The position numbers and the translations under genes were made by a program. From positions 467,501-531,500 of the forward strand of contig CANJKZ010000010.1 of NCBI GenBank assembly GCA_947471745.1: a stretch of 64,000 nucleotides of DNA, given 5' to 3'. Origin of the DNA: Closterium sp. Naga37s-1 (Eukaryota > Streptophyta > Zygnematophyceae > Desmidiales > Closteriaceae). This document shows positions 1 to 10,965 of this stretch, one piece after another. Within the stretch, counting starts at the first letter, position 1. Each line of letters starts with the position of its first letter. The notes below the pieces were generated by a model. It made no database searches. It saw nothing but the letters and a program-made list of their open reading frames with translations, and had not been told where the DNA came from.

Positions 1-3000
1 TGGCGCAGTTCTTTGAGGTGGTGGTGTTTTCAGACCAGCTCAATCTGGTGGGTGCGGTTGGTAGCTGGTTAGATGTTACAGCGCAGCACACAGTGGGCCT
101 CTCTGTGGCTCTTGAGAGAATGGCGCAGTTCTTTGAGGTGGTGGTGTTTTCAGACCAGCTCAATCTGGTGGGTGCGGTTGGTAGCTGGTTAGATGTTACA
201 GCGCAGCACACAGTGGGCCTCTCTGTGGCTCTTGAGAGAATGGCGCAGTTCTTTGAGGTGGTGGTGTTTTCAGACCAGCTCAATCTGGTGGGTGCGGTTG
301 GTAGCTGGTTAGATGTTACAGCGCAGCACACAGTGGGCCTCTCTGTGGCTCTTGAGAGAATGGCGCAGTTCTTTGAGGTGGTGGTGTTTTCAGACCAGCT
401 CAATCTGGTGGGTGCGGTTGGTAGCTGGTTAGATGTTACAGCGCAGCACACAGTGGGCCTCTCTGTGGCTCTTGAGAGAATGGCGCAGTTCTTTGAGGTG
501 GTGGTGTTTTCAGACCAGCTCAATCTGGTGGGTGCGGTTGGTAGCTGGTTAGATGTTACAGCGCAGCACACAGTGGGCCTCTCTGTGGCTCTTGAGAGAA
601 TGGCGCAGTTCTTTGAGGTGGTGGTGTTTTCAGACCAGCTCAATCTGGTGGGTGCGGTTGGTAGCTGGTTAGATGTTACAGCGCAGCACACAGTGGGCCT
701 CTCTGTGGCTCTTGAGAGAATGGCGCAGTTCTTTGAGGTGGTGGTGTTTTCAGACCAGCTCAATCTGGTGGGTGCGGTTGGTAGCTGGTTAGATGTTACA
801 GCGCAGCACACAGTGGGCCTCTCTGTGGCTCTTGAGAGAATGGCGCAGTTCTTTGAGGTGGTGGTGTTTTCAGACCAGCTCAATCTGGTGGGTGCGGTTG
901 GTAGCTGGTTAGATGTTACAGCGCAGCACACAGTGGGCCTCTCTGTGGCTCTTGAGAGAATGGCGCAGTACTTTGAGGTGGTGGTGTTTTCAGACCAGCT
1001 CAATCTGGTGGGTGCGGTTGGTAGCTGGCTAGATGTTACAGCGCAGCACACAGTGGGCCTCTCTGTGGCTCTTGACAGAATGGCGCAGTTCTTTGAGGTG
1101 GTGGTGTTTTCAGACCAGCTCAATCTGGTGGGTGCGGTTGGTAGCTGGTTAGATGTTACAGCGCAGCACACAGTGGGCCTCTCTGTGGCTCTTGAGAGAA
1201 TGGCGCAGTTCTTTGAGGTGGTGGTGTTTTCAGACCAGCTCAATCTGGTGGGTGCGGTTGGTAGCTGGTTAGATGTTACAGCGCAGCACACAGTGGGCCT
1301 CTCTGTGGCTCTTGAGAGAATGGCGCAGTTCTTTGAGGTGGTGGTGTTTTAAGACCAGCTCAATCTGGTGGGTGCGGTTGGTAGCTGGTTAGATGTTACA
1401 GCGCAGCACACAGTGGGCCTCTCTGTGGCTCTTGAGAGAATGGCGCAGTTCTTTGAGGTGGTGGTGTTTTCAGACCAGCTCAATCTGGTGGGTGCGGTTG
1501 GTAGCTGGTTAGATGTTACAGCGCAGCACACAGTGGGCCTCTCTGTGGCTCTTGAGAGAATGGCGCAGTTCTTTGAGGTGGTGGTGTTTTCAGACCAGCT
1601 CAATCTGGTGGGTGCGGTTGGTAGCTGGTTAGATGTTACAGCGCAGCACACAGTGGGCCTCTCTGTGGCTCTTGAGAGAATGGCGCAGTTCTTTGAGGTG
1701 GTGGTGTTTTCAGACCAGCTCAATCTGGTGGGTGCGGTTGGTAGCTGGCTAGATGTTACAGCGCAGCACACAGTGGGCCTCTCTGTGGCTCTTGAGAGAA
1801 TGGCGCAGTTCTTTGAGGTGGTGGTGTTTTCAGACCAGCTCAATCTGGTGGGTGCGGTTGGTAGCTGGTTAGATGTTACAGCGCAGCACACAGTGGGCCT
1901 CTCTGTGGCTCTTGAGAGAATGGCGCAGTTCTTTGAGGTGGTGGTGTTTTCAGACCAGCTCAATCTGGTGGGTGCGGTTGGTAGCTGGTTAGATGTTACA
2001 GCGCAGCACACAGTGGGCCTCTCTGTGGCTCTTGAGAGAATGGCGCAGTTCTTTGAGGTGGTGGTGTTTTCAGACCAGCTCAATCTGGTGGGTGCGGTTG
2101 GTAGCTGGTTAGATGTTACAGCGCAGCACACAGTGGGCCTCTCTGTGGCTCTTGAGAGAATGGCGCAGTTCTTTGAGGTGGTGGTGTTTTCAGACCAGCT
2201 CAATCTGGTGGGTGCGGTTGGTAGCTGGTTAGATGTTACAGCGCAGCACACAGTGGGCCTCTCTGTGGCTCTTGAGAGAATGGCGCAGTTCTTTGAGGTG
2301 GTGGTGTTTTCAGACCAGCTCAATCTGGTGGGTGCGGTTGGTAGCTGGTTAGATGTTACAGCGCAGCACACAGTGGGCCTCTCTGTGGCTCTTGAGAGAA
2401 TGGCGCAGTTCTTTGAGGTGGTGGTGTTTTCAGACCAGCTCAATCTGGTGGGTGCGGTTGGTAGCTGGTTAGATGTTACAGCGCAGCACACAGTGGGCCT
2501 CTCTGTGGCTCTTGAGAGAATGGCGCAGTTCTTTGAGGTGGTGGTGTTTTCAGACCAGCTCAATCTGGTGGGTGCGGTTGGTAGCTGGTTAGATGTTACA
2601 GCGCAGCACACAGTGGGCCTCTCTGTGGCTCTTGAGAGAATGGCGCAGTTCTTTGAGGTGGTGGTGTTTTCAGACCAGCTCAATCTGGTGGGTGCGGTTG
2701 GTAGCTGGTTAGATGTTACAGCGCAGCACACAGTGGGCCTCTCTGTGGCTCTTGAGAGAATGGCGCAGTTCTTTGAGGTGGTGGTGTTTTCAGACCAGCT
2801 CAATCTGGTGGGTGCGGTTGGTAGCTGGTTAGATGTTACAGCGCAGCACACAGTGGGCCTCTCTGTGGCTCTTGAGAGAATGGCGCAGTTCTTTGAGGTG
2901 GTGGTGTTTTCAGACCAGCTCAATCTGGTGGGTGCGGTTGGTAGCTGGTTAGATGTTACAGCGCAGCACACAGTGGGCCTCTCTGTGGCTCTTGAGAGAA

Positions 3001-4367
3001 TGGCGCAGTTCTTTGAGGTGGTGGTGTTTTCAGACCAGCTCAATCTGGTGGGTGCGGTTGGTAGCTGGCTAGATGTTACAGCGCAGCACACAGTGGGCCT
3101 CTCTGTGGCTCTTGAGAGAATGGCGCAGTTCTTTGAGGTGGTGGTGTTTTCAGACCAGCTCAATCTGGTGGGTGCGGTTGGTAGCTGGTTAGATGTTACA
3201 GCGCAGCACACAGTGGGCCTCTCTGTGGCTCTTGAGAGAATGGCGCAGTTCTTTGAGGTGGTGGTGTTTTCAGACCAGCTCAATCTGGTGGGTGCGGTTG
3301 GTAGCTGGTTAGATGTTACAGCGCAGCACACAGTGGGCCTCTCTGTGGCTCTTGAGAGAATGGCGCAGTTCTTTGAGGTGGTGGTGTTTTCAGACCAGCT
3401 CAATCTGGTGGGTGCGGTTGGTAGCTGGTTAGATGTTACAGCGCAGCACACAGTGGGCCTCTCTGTGGCTCTTGAGAGAATGGCGCAGTTCTTTGAGGTG
3501 GTGGTGTTTTCAGACCAGCTCAATCTGGTGGGTGCGGTTGGTAGCTGGTTAGATGTTACAGCGCAGCACACAGTGGGCCTCTCTGTGGCTCTTGAGAGAA
3601 TGGCGCAGTTCTTTGAGGTGGTGGTGTTTTCAGACCAGCTCAATCTGGTGGGTGCGGTTGGTAGCTGGTTAGATGTTACAGCGCAGCACACAGTGGGCCT
3701 CTCTGTGGCTCTTGAGAGAATGGCGCAGTTCTTTGAGGTGGTGGTGTTTTCAGACCAGCTCAATCTGGTGGGTGCGGTTGGTAGCTGGTTAGATGTTACA
3801 GCGCAGCACACAGTGGGCCTCTCTGTGGCTCTTGAGAGAATGGCGCAGTACTTTGAGGTGGTGGTGTTTTCAGACCAGCTCAATCTGGTGGGTGCGGTTG
3901 GTAGCTGGCTAGATGTTACAGCGCAGCACACAGTGGGCCTCTCTGTGGCTCTTGACAGAATGGCGCAGTTCTTTGAGGTGGTGGTGTTTTCAGACCAGCT
4001 CAATCTGGTGGGTGCGGTTGGTAGCTGGTTAGATGTTACAGCGCAGCACACAGTGGGCCTCTCTGTGGCTCTTGAGAGAATGGCGCAGTTCTTTGAGGTG
4101 GTGGTGTTTTCAGACCAGCTCAATCTGGTGGGTGCGGTTGGTAGCTGGTTAGATGTTACAGCGCAGCACACAGTGGGCCTCTCTGTGGCTCTTGAGAGAA
4201 TGGCGCAGTTCTTTGAGGTGGTGGTGTTTTAAGACCAGCTCAATCTGGTGGGTGCGGTTGGTAGCTGGTTAGATGTTACAGCGCAGCACACAGTGGGCCT
4301 CTCTGTGGCTCTTGAGAGAATGGCGCAGTTCTTTGAGGTGGTGGTGTTTTCAGACCAGCTCAATCTG
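1..4367. repeat. 120-bp exon-containing minisatellite, about 36 copies
   Basis: Near-identical 120-bp units run from the left window edge to 4367. Each unit holds a 74-nt exon-like segment (4294-4367 in the last unit) plus 46 nt with an acceptor (...acacag) and a GT donor after the codons for DQLNL. That segment encodes GLSVALERMAQFFEVVVF then SDQLNL, the part of the TIM50 FCP1-like domain just before SVDP, so this is an expanded TIM50 exon with a miniature intron. Because 120 is 40 codons, open frames persist on both strands through the array and are not proteins in their own right. Variants repeat at exact 2880-bp spacing (24 units): tggcgcagta at 961 and 3841, cttgacagaa at 1071 and 3951, TAAGACC at 1350 and 4230. 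The last unit's donor is gtgaga instead of gtgggt. Confidence 0.95.
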
Positions 4368-7300
4368 GTGAGATGAGTTGGGTTTGAAGGAATGTGGTGA
4401 ACTGAGTTGATGCATGTAAAGAGGCATTTCCGAGCAATTCCTATGGATCAAACGTTTATTTGTAAACTATTACCGGAGTTGCGTTTTGAGACGTCTCAAA
4501 ACCCGTTTCCTATTGATCAAGCGTTTTCTTGTAAACTATAACTGGAGTTGATGGAACCTGCTGATGGAACAACTGCCTCCTCATTTCCTCTCCCTTCCTT
4601 CCCCATCGTCTATCCCATTCTTGTGTTTGTCTCCCTTCCTCTATTTTCAGTCAGTCGACCCCATTTTAGACCGTCTGGATCAGAAGGGGTGCATTCGCTA
4701 CCGGCTCTACCGGGATGGGACACTTTACACTGACGAGATAGCTGCCTTCCTCCCTTCCTGCCCCTGTTCCCCCTCTTATCTGTGCCCCCTCACAGTCAGT
4801 CGACCCCATATTGGATCGGCTCGATCAGAATGGGTGCATTCGCTACCGCCTCTACAGGGATGGAACCCGCCTTCCCTGTCCCCCCGCATTTCTCACCTCC
4901 CGTCCCCTGTTCCCCCGCATTTCTCACCTCCCATTCCCTGTTCCCCCTCTTGTCTGTGGCCCCTCACAGTCTGTCGACGCCATATCGGACCGTCTGGACT
5001 AGAAGGGGTGCATTCGCTACCGGCTCTACAGGGATGGGACCCTCATCTCCCCCTCATCTCTTCCCATTCTCATCTTCCCTCTATCACAGTCTGTCGACCC
5101 GATTCTAGACCGTCTGGACCAGAAGGGGTGCATTCGCTACCGCCTCTACGGGGATGGAACCCTCTACAATGACGGGATAGTCCTCCCTTTCTCCCTTCCT
5201 GCCCATGTTCCCCCTCTTGTCTGTGCCACATCACAGTCTGTCGACCCGATTCTAGACCGGCTGGATCAAAAGGGGTGCATTTCAAGCCTTCCTGTTTTTC
5301 CTCGTGCCTGTGCTTCATCTAGCCTCTGTGTGCCGCATCACAGTCTGTTGACCCGATTCTAGACCGGCTGGACCAGAAGGGGTGCATTCGCTACCGGCTC
5401 TACCAAAATAAGTCTCTCTACACTGACGGGATGCTCCTCCTTTTCTCCCTTCCTGCCCATGTTCCCGCTCTTTCTGTGCCCCCTCCCAGTCTGTCAGCCC
5501 CATTCTCGACCGTCTGGACCAGAAGGGGTGCATTCGCTACCGCCTGTACCGGGATGGGACCCTCTACCCTGACGGGACTGCTGCTTTCCCCTTTCCCTCT
5601 CCCTGTCGCCCCCTCACCTCTCATCGTCTCCCCGCATTCTGTCCTCTCCCTCCTATCGCAGTCTGTCGACCCCATATTGGACCGTCTGGACCAGAAGGGG
5701 TGCATTCGCTACCGGCTCTACCGGGATGGGACTCTCTACACTGACGAGATAGCTGCCTTTTCCTTTACGTCTCCCTGTCTCCCACTCACCTCCCTCGTCT
5801 CCCCTCATCCTTTCCCCCATCTCACCATATCACAGTCAGTTGACCCGATTCTGGACCGGCTGGATCAGAAGGGGTGCATTCGCTACCGGCTCTACCGGGA
5901 TGGGACTCTCTACACTGACGGGAACTATGTGCGGGTATGTACTGTTCTTACCCTCAATAAAATACGTGGGCATGCGTTCTCGCCCTCCAAAGTCAAACTA
6001 GTATTGGGTCACTCTGCACTGCACTGACGGGAACTACGTGCGCGTTTGTATGTACTGTTTCTACGCTGAAAGAAGGTGTTTCACACGCCCCACTGCCCTC
6101 CCCTTTCCCTCTTCTCCTCCCCTGCTCCTACCAGGACCTTTCAAAGCTCAATCGCGACCCCAACAAGGTCATCTACATCAGCTCTCTGCCAGAGTCGGTG
6201 CTGCAGCAGGAACCTTAAGGCACCTTCCACCATGCCCCCTCCCTTCCTTCCCTCTCATCTCACATTCCTCCCCTGCTCCTACCAGGACCTTTCAAAGCTC
6301 AATCGCGACCCAAACAAGGTCATCTACATCAGCTCTCTGCCAGAGTCGGTGCTGCAGAAGGAACCTTAAGGCACCTTCCACCATGCCCCCTCCCTTCCTT
6401 CCCTCTCATCTCACATTCCTCCCCTGCTCCTACCAGGACCTTTCTAAGCTCAACCGGAACCCAAACAAGGTCATCTACATCAGCTCTCTGCCCGAGTCCG
6501 TACTGCAGAAGGAGAACTTTATCCCCCTATTTGCCTGGAAGGTGTTTCACGTGCCTCAGCCCTCTCTCCTTTCCCTCTTCTCCTCCTCCCTCCATATCAG
6601 GACCTATCCAAGCTGAACTGCGACCCCAACAAGGTTATCTGCATCAGCTCTCTGCCATTCGTCCTCTTTCCCTGCTCCCATCAGGACCTATCCAAGCTCA
6701 ACCGTGATCCAAACAAGGTCATCTACATCAGCTCTCTGCCCGAGTCAGTGCTTCAGAAGGAGAATCTCGTCCCTCTCTCTGCGTGGAAGGACACCGGAGC
6801 AGATACTGCACTCCTAGACCTACTCCCCTTCCTCGAGTGTGAGTCGGAGTGTTGAGTGTGGAGCACCCTAGAACGCCAGTTGGGGCACACAAAGAGAATG
6901 CACATCAGAAGGAGATTTTGGTCCCTCTCTCTGCGTGGAAGGACACGGGAGCAGACACTGCTCTTCTAAACCTCCTGCCATTCCCTGAAGTGGTGCTGTA
7001 TGAGGGGCTGGACATGCGTTGACCTCGTTGACTTGCTTGACCCTGTTGACTTTCTTGACTTGCATTATCACCTTCTTGTTCCTCAATCCCCATGGTGTGT
7101 GGCATGGCACGGCAGCAGCTGGCGGACATTCGAATGGTGCTGCAGTCGTATGAGGGGCAGGACACCTGTTGACTAGGTTGACTTGCATTGACCGGGCTTG
7201 ACCCTCCTCCTTGTTCCTCATCCATCCAGGTGTGGCGCGGCAGCGGCCGGCGGATATACGGGTGGTGCTGCAGTCATATGAGGGGCAGGATATCCCCACT

Positions 7301-7617
7301 GCCTTTAAAGAGCGCTCCAAACTCATGCAAAAGTGAGTGTAGTTGGTCAACTAAATAACTAAAGCGGCTATCTTGGCTACAGTGCGAGACTTGCAGTCCA
7401 TGTACTCTTCTGCTAGGTTCATTAGTTGCCCGGATTTTGTCATTTTTGTGTGACGTTCCTTGTGTCTATCTACAGATTTCACTGCCGCCCTTCTTGTGCC
7501 GCTTCCCTCCACTTCAGCTTGTCTCAGTTTTATATCGATTGTTTGTGGGATGCTTTCAGGCAACTTCAAGAGAGGAAGCAGCATGGGATTTTCCGGTTTG
7601 CAAGGGGTGGATCCTGA
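1..7617 (+). CDS. TIM50: Mitochondrial import inner membrane translocase subunit TIM50 (3' part of gene)
   Basis: TIM50 is the inner-membrane presequence receptor of the TIM23 translocase, with an intermembrane-space FCP1/NIF-type HAD domain. Inferred exons with consistent phases: 4294-4367 (or another minisatellite unit), 5836-5934, 6685-6838, 7230-7332, 7560-7617. They encode in order MAQFFEVVVFSDQLNL, SVDPILDRLDQKGCIRY, DLSKLNRDPNKVIYIS, the ADTALLDLLPFLE-C-VARQ block (the Cys codon is split by the intron), RPADIRVVLQSYEGQDIP, FKERSKLMQK and a basic tail QLQERKQHGIFRFARGGS. All match plant TIM50 in order. The HAD nucleophile motif and transit peptide lie left of the window. TGA would follow MQK at once, but the GTGAGT there reads as a donor and the exon at 7560 gives a family-like tail. 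Introns carry many partial exon copies. The identity is firm; the choice of exon copies and the last exon are inferred. Confidence 0.88.
4483..4502. repeat. Palindrome GTTTTGAGACGTCTCAAAAC between direct repeats
   Basis: A perfect 20-bp palindrome with centre ACGT. It separates two 44-bp imperfect direct repeats, 4438-4481 and 4507-4550 (ttcctatggatcaaacg... against ttcctattgatcaagcg..., both ending ggagttg). It lies in the TIM50 intron right after the minisatellite. Confidence 0.9.
4651..5760 (+). repeat. Partial copies (echoes) of the TIM50 SVDP exon
   Basis: Eight imperfect copies of the exon beginning (T)CAGTCGACCC start near 4651, 4796, 4970, 5090, 5237, 5344, 5490 and 5662, before the complete exon at 5836. 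Each starts right after an AG acceptor with its pyrimidine tract, reads SVDPILDRLDQKGCIRYRL, and breaks off before the GNYVR end and the donor. The copy at 4970 has an in-frame TAG at 5000-5002, and the copy at 5237 is cut after KGC. These are 5'-boundary duplications of one exon. They are probably skipped as intron sequence. Confidence 0.85.
6010..7160 (+). repeat. Partial copies of TIM50 exons 3 and 4
   Basis: A scrap of the exon 2 end lies at 6020-6050. Copies of the DLSKLNRDPNKVIYIS exon start after an acceptor near 6144, 6280, 6439 and 6602, before the complete copy at 6685. A 3'-part copy (LVPLSAWKDTGADTALL) lies at 6905-6995. Copies of the VARQRPADIR exon sit at about 6990-7020 (a short fragment) and 7097-7160, before the full exon at 7230. 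Several end in early stops, for example TAA at 6217 and at 6367. Confidence 0.8.
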
Positions 7618-10362
7618 GGGTGTCTGAGAAGTGGGGGAGGAGGGCTCTACCGTATGTTGAAGAGTGGGGTCAAGTAAGTAGGCAAAGGATGTGAAATAAT
7701 GGCACACATCCGTGTTGCGCTCAGTCAAAGATATGTTTTGCGTTTCTGTGATAGAGATGGTAGCACCTCGATGTACCATTGCTTGTGAATTCACAAATGT
7801 TTTTTTTTGGGAGATATATAACCCTTTACGCTGATACTTTGAAGGTCTCGATCTTAGGCCACTCCGGCCTGTTGCGAGTCCTGTGTTATCCCGAATCAAC
7901 AACAGCTGACCAATACTGTATATTTCACCCGGTAGTGTCGGTAGCGCTACCCGGGTCCGAGCTCCTCCCTGCCCCCGAGCTGACCAATGAATGGTTGGAC
8001 TCGCTCGTCCTTTTTGATTGGCTGAGACTTGCCAATTTTGGCCAATCCCTGCACATTTGCGGGCAATAGAAACGTTTAGGGCAGCTCATGAGGCAGCGCT
8101 CATTGAATGGTTTATCTGTTTTCAGTTTTGGCCCCCCAGCTTCACTGTGTGAAGCACCAAAATAAAAAGTACAGAACTGTGCTTATCGGGATGTACGTCG
8201 ATTGGACAATCGCATGAGTACAGTACGTACAAGAAGTCGCGAAAATTGCCCAATTGGAAAAGATTCCTTTGCCCAATCGGCCGGATGACAGCTACCAAAG
8301 ATTCATTTCCTTTACATCCACCTTACCTTTTGCTACACTCGATGCTCAACGATGTCGCGCTAATGTTGTCGTTACTCACTTTCCTAGTCCTCGTTTCCTC
8401 TAAACACGGGTAGCAGCACCCGGATTACAGTCCCGTTTCTACATCACGATCGTTGATCACACACCTATCGCGCTGTCATCCGGCCATCTGTCACCCGTTG
8501 CTACACATAGGCCCTGTAGCCCAGTCACAACCATCGGATGATGATTTCAGCATTGTATAGTGTAATTTCACCACTGAATAGGAAACTCAAAGAATTGAGC
8601 CACATTTGTACCGCCAAATCTCGTACAGACGAAATCATCAAATCAAAACCATCTTTCCAAGACGAGGCCCCTTACAGTACCAAGAACTGTAGCTCGTGTA
8701 TGGTGGGAAATGGGGTGGAAAGCTCGCACATTGAAGCATTCCTACCCAGCAAGCACAAAGGTGGTGAGTGTACAAAACGATTGTGTGTTTGTTTCCCGGC
8801 TTTGAGCGAACTCATCACACTAAATGCCGCTTTCGACAAACTCGCACTCTGTAAGCAATCCCAAGAAAATGCAAGACTCGTCAGCGACAAACACGAGGGG
8901 TGAGGGGGAAGAGAAAAGCGGGTGGCCTTTTTCTAAAGCTTCTGGCTGGCTGGATAGCAGCACTGATCAGCTGAAGTGTGGAACAATCTCGAGAAATTAT
9001 GGTTCGTAGCCACACATTCAATGAACAGTTATCCTCCATCGGACTAGCCAACAGAAACGTCTCCGTTCGATTCTCCGCGAGTGCCATTCTCTAGGAGGCG
9101 AGGAGCAAAGAGCTTCGCATTTTACAAATACCATCCACACCGTAGCTGTACTGTACCTTGTAAGGTGAGTAGATTTTTTTCTCTAATAGTAGTTATTGCT
9201 GTTGGAACGGTACATGTCCGTCATAAAAACATCTCGGTGCATTCCTTTCTGAGTTTCACCCACAGAACTTAGTTCTCTGACCTTTTCGGAAAGCATGCGC
9301 ACTTGTAGACTTTTTCAGTCAGGAGAGAACTTTCGTTGCTAACCTAGAATGTGAACAAATCCTGCTACTAGTAATAGATGTCACGGCCCAACGTTACAGT
9401 CGCAATGTCGACCAACACAGGTACTAATTCTGATTGGTAGAACCACTTACAGCAACACGTGGTAACTTTAGGAAAACGTTTTGGGCCCACGAATTTTGAG
9501 ACGACTTTCGTTCAAACTTTGACCTGCTGTCAAAGTAAGGAGTGTTTGAAGCACCCTTTAGGAGCATGTGTTCGGAGCCACTACTCTGTAAGAGCACCCA
9601 GGCAGATTGGAAACCCCAAGCCGGCACATGCGTTCAGCGCTCAGAATTATTGGAATCTCCAGAGATCTATCAGGATTGCGAGGGTTGTTCCAAGGCCACT
9701 AAAGAACTATAGACTTGCTCACAGGGCTGAGATTAAAAGTCTCAGAGGGCTGTATTGTCATGAGCTGAGAGCAAGCCTGGACTTCAGTCTTCTCAGGATA
9801 TAAAAACCTGAAGATTCTTGGATCTCCAGGGATCTGACGAGATTGTTCACAGGCCATTCACAGGGCATTCAAAGAAATGCAGAATTGCTCACTCACTGAG
9901 AGGTGTTGATTCAAACGTCAGGAAAGCTGGATTGGGAAGGACTGGGAGCAGCATCTCCTGCTTCACTTTTTGGATATCGTAACAGAATCTTAAAGGCTCC
10001 AATAAAGTGATCTGATAGCAGACGTGTTCTGGCAGCAGACGTGTTCTGGCAGCAGATTTGATCTGGGAGCAGATTTGATCTGGAATCGAAGCAGATGTGA
10101 TGTGGACGCAAAGCAGATGTCATTTGGCGGCAAATGTGATCTTAAATCGCACGTCACCGTGGTCTACTGTCAACTGGAATCAGCTGTAATTTGCGAGCAT
10201 TTGTTATTCGCAAGCAAAAGTAATCTGGAGACTGAAATCTACAATCACCCACCTTTGCTCCACATTCTGCCTTCCCCAGTTGGACCTACGCCCCGGGAGC
10301 CATAATAACCGCTGGTAATTGGCAGCCGCAGGTAACCCTGCACCAGATGCAGCCTCCCCCGG
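7618..10362. other. Intergenic region, no supported gene
   Basis: Lower GC than the genes around it and no recognisable coding sequence. The longest open frames (for example the - strand at 7351-7902) show no family signature. A diverged direct duplication links about 9645-9800 with 9808-9925 (both with 'atctcca..gatct' and 'ttgctca..' motifs). A degenerate tandem repeat of about 17 bp built on gcagatttgatctgg fills about 10015-10145. The promoter and 5' UTR of the zinc-finger gene should lie in the right part, but no TATA element is convincing. Confidence 0.5.
10015..10145. repeat. Degenerate short tandem repeat (about 17 bp)
   Basis: Successive variants of 'gcagacgtgttctg', 'gcagatttgatctg' and 'gcagatgtgatgtg' follow each other upstream of the zinc-finger gene. 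Units are imperfect, so the boundaries are approximate. Confidence 0.6.
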
Positions 10363-10926
10363 ATGGGGGGAGATAACGCACTGGACAGGGAGAGCGACGG
10401 AGCTGGTGTGATTATAACGGCTGAAGACGGTGCATTAGAAGGAGCTGGAGTGACTATAACAGGAGGTGCATTGGATGGGGCAGGAGCTGAAGGCTATCAG
10501 ACAATCATAGGTAAGTGTCTCTGGCTTCTGACCCACCCGTTCAGGTGATCCTTCAGGTGATCCTTCACGTGACCCCGTCAGATCTTACAGATCCTTCGCT
10601 TCAAGCTGCATGAAAGCCGCATTGCGGCGTTTTGTCATTATCTTGATGTCGCTCGGGGTGCTCTCCTGTTCTTTTCCGGAGTCTTACCCACCTTGCTCAT
10701 TCACTCTCCTTCCCTTATCTTCCATTCTTCCAGGCTCTAAAATGGCTTACCCAGCCATGTTCTGGCAGCACCAGGAGTATCAACAAGGAGCATCAGGAGA
10801 AACAGCAGGAGAAACAGCAGGAGGAGCAGTAACGCCAGCAGTGCTCCCACCAGCAGTACCGCTGTCGGAAACTCTGATGCAGCCGCCAGGAACAGCAGCA
10901 ACAGGCGCAGGGGGAGCAGCAGCAGT

Positions 10927-10965
<39 letters not shown>

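Noticed and set aside
18-4232. Open frames of 444, 940 and 954 residues on both strands in the 120-bp array
   Set aside because: They only reflect a repeat length divisible by three. They read through the acceptor, donor and mini-intron parts, and the sole conserved part is the TIM50 exon.
7097-7336. TIM50 ending at the TGA right after MQK (7334)
   Set aside because: The bases form a good GTGAGT donor, and the exon at 7560 supplies an in-phase basic tail typical of TIM50. The early stop remains a fallback.
7351-7902. 183-residue - strand open frame
   Set aside because: It overlaps the last TIM50 exon in antisense and shows no family features.
9055-9100. tRNA-like 'gttcgattctccgcg' T-arm
   Set aside because: No matching acceptor stem, D-arm or anticodon arm could be traced around it.
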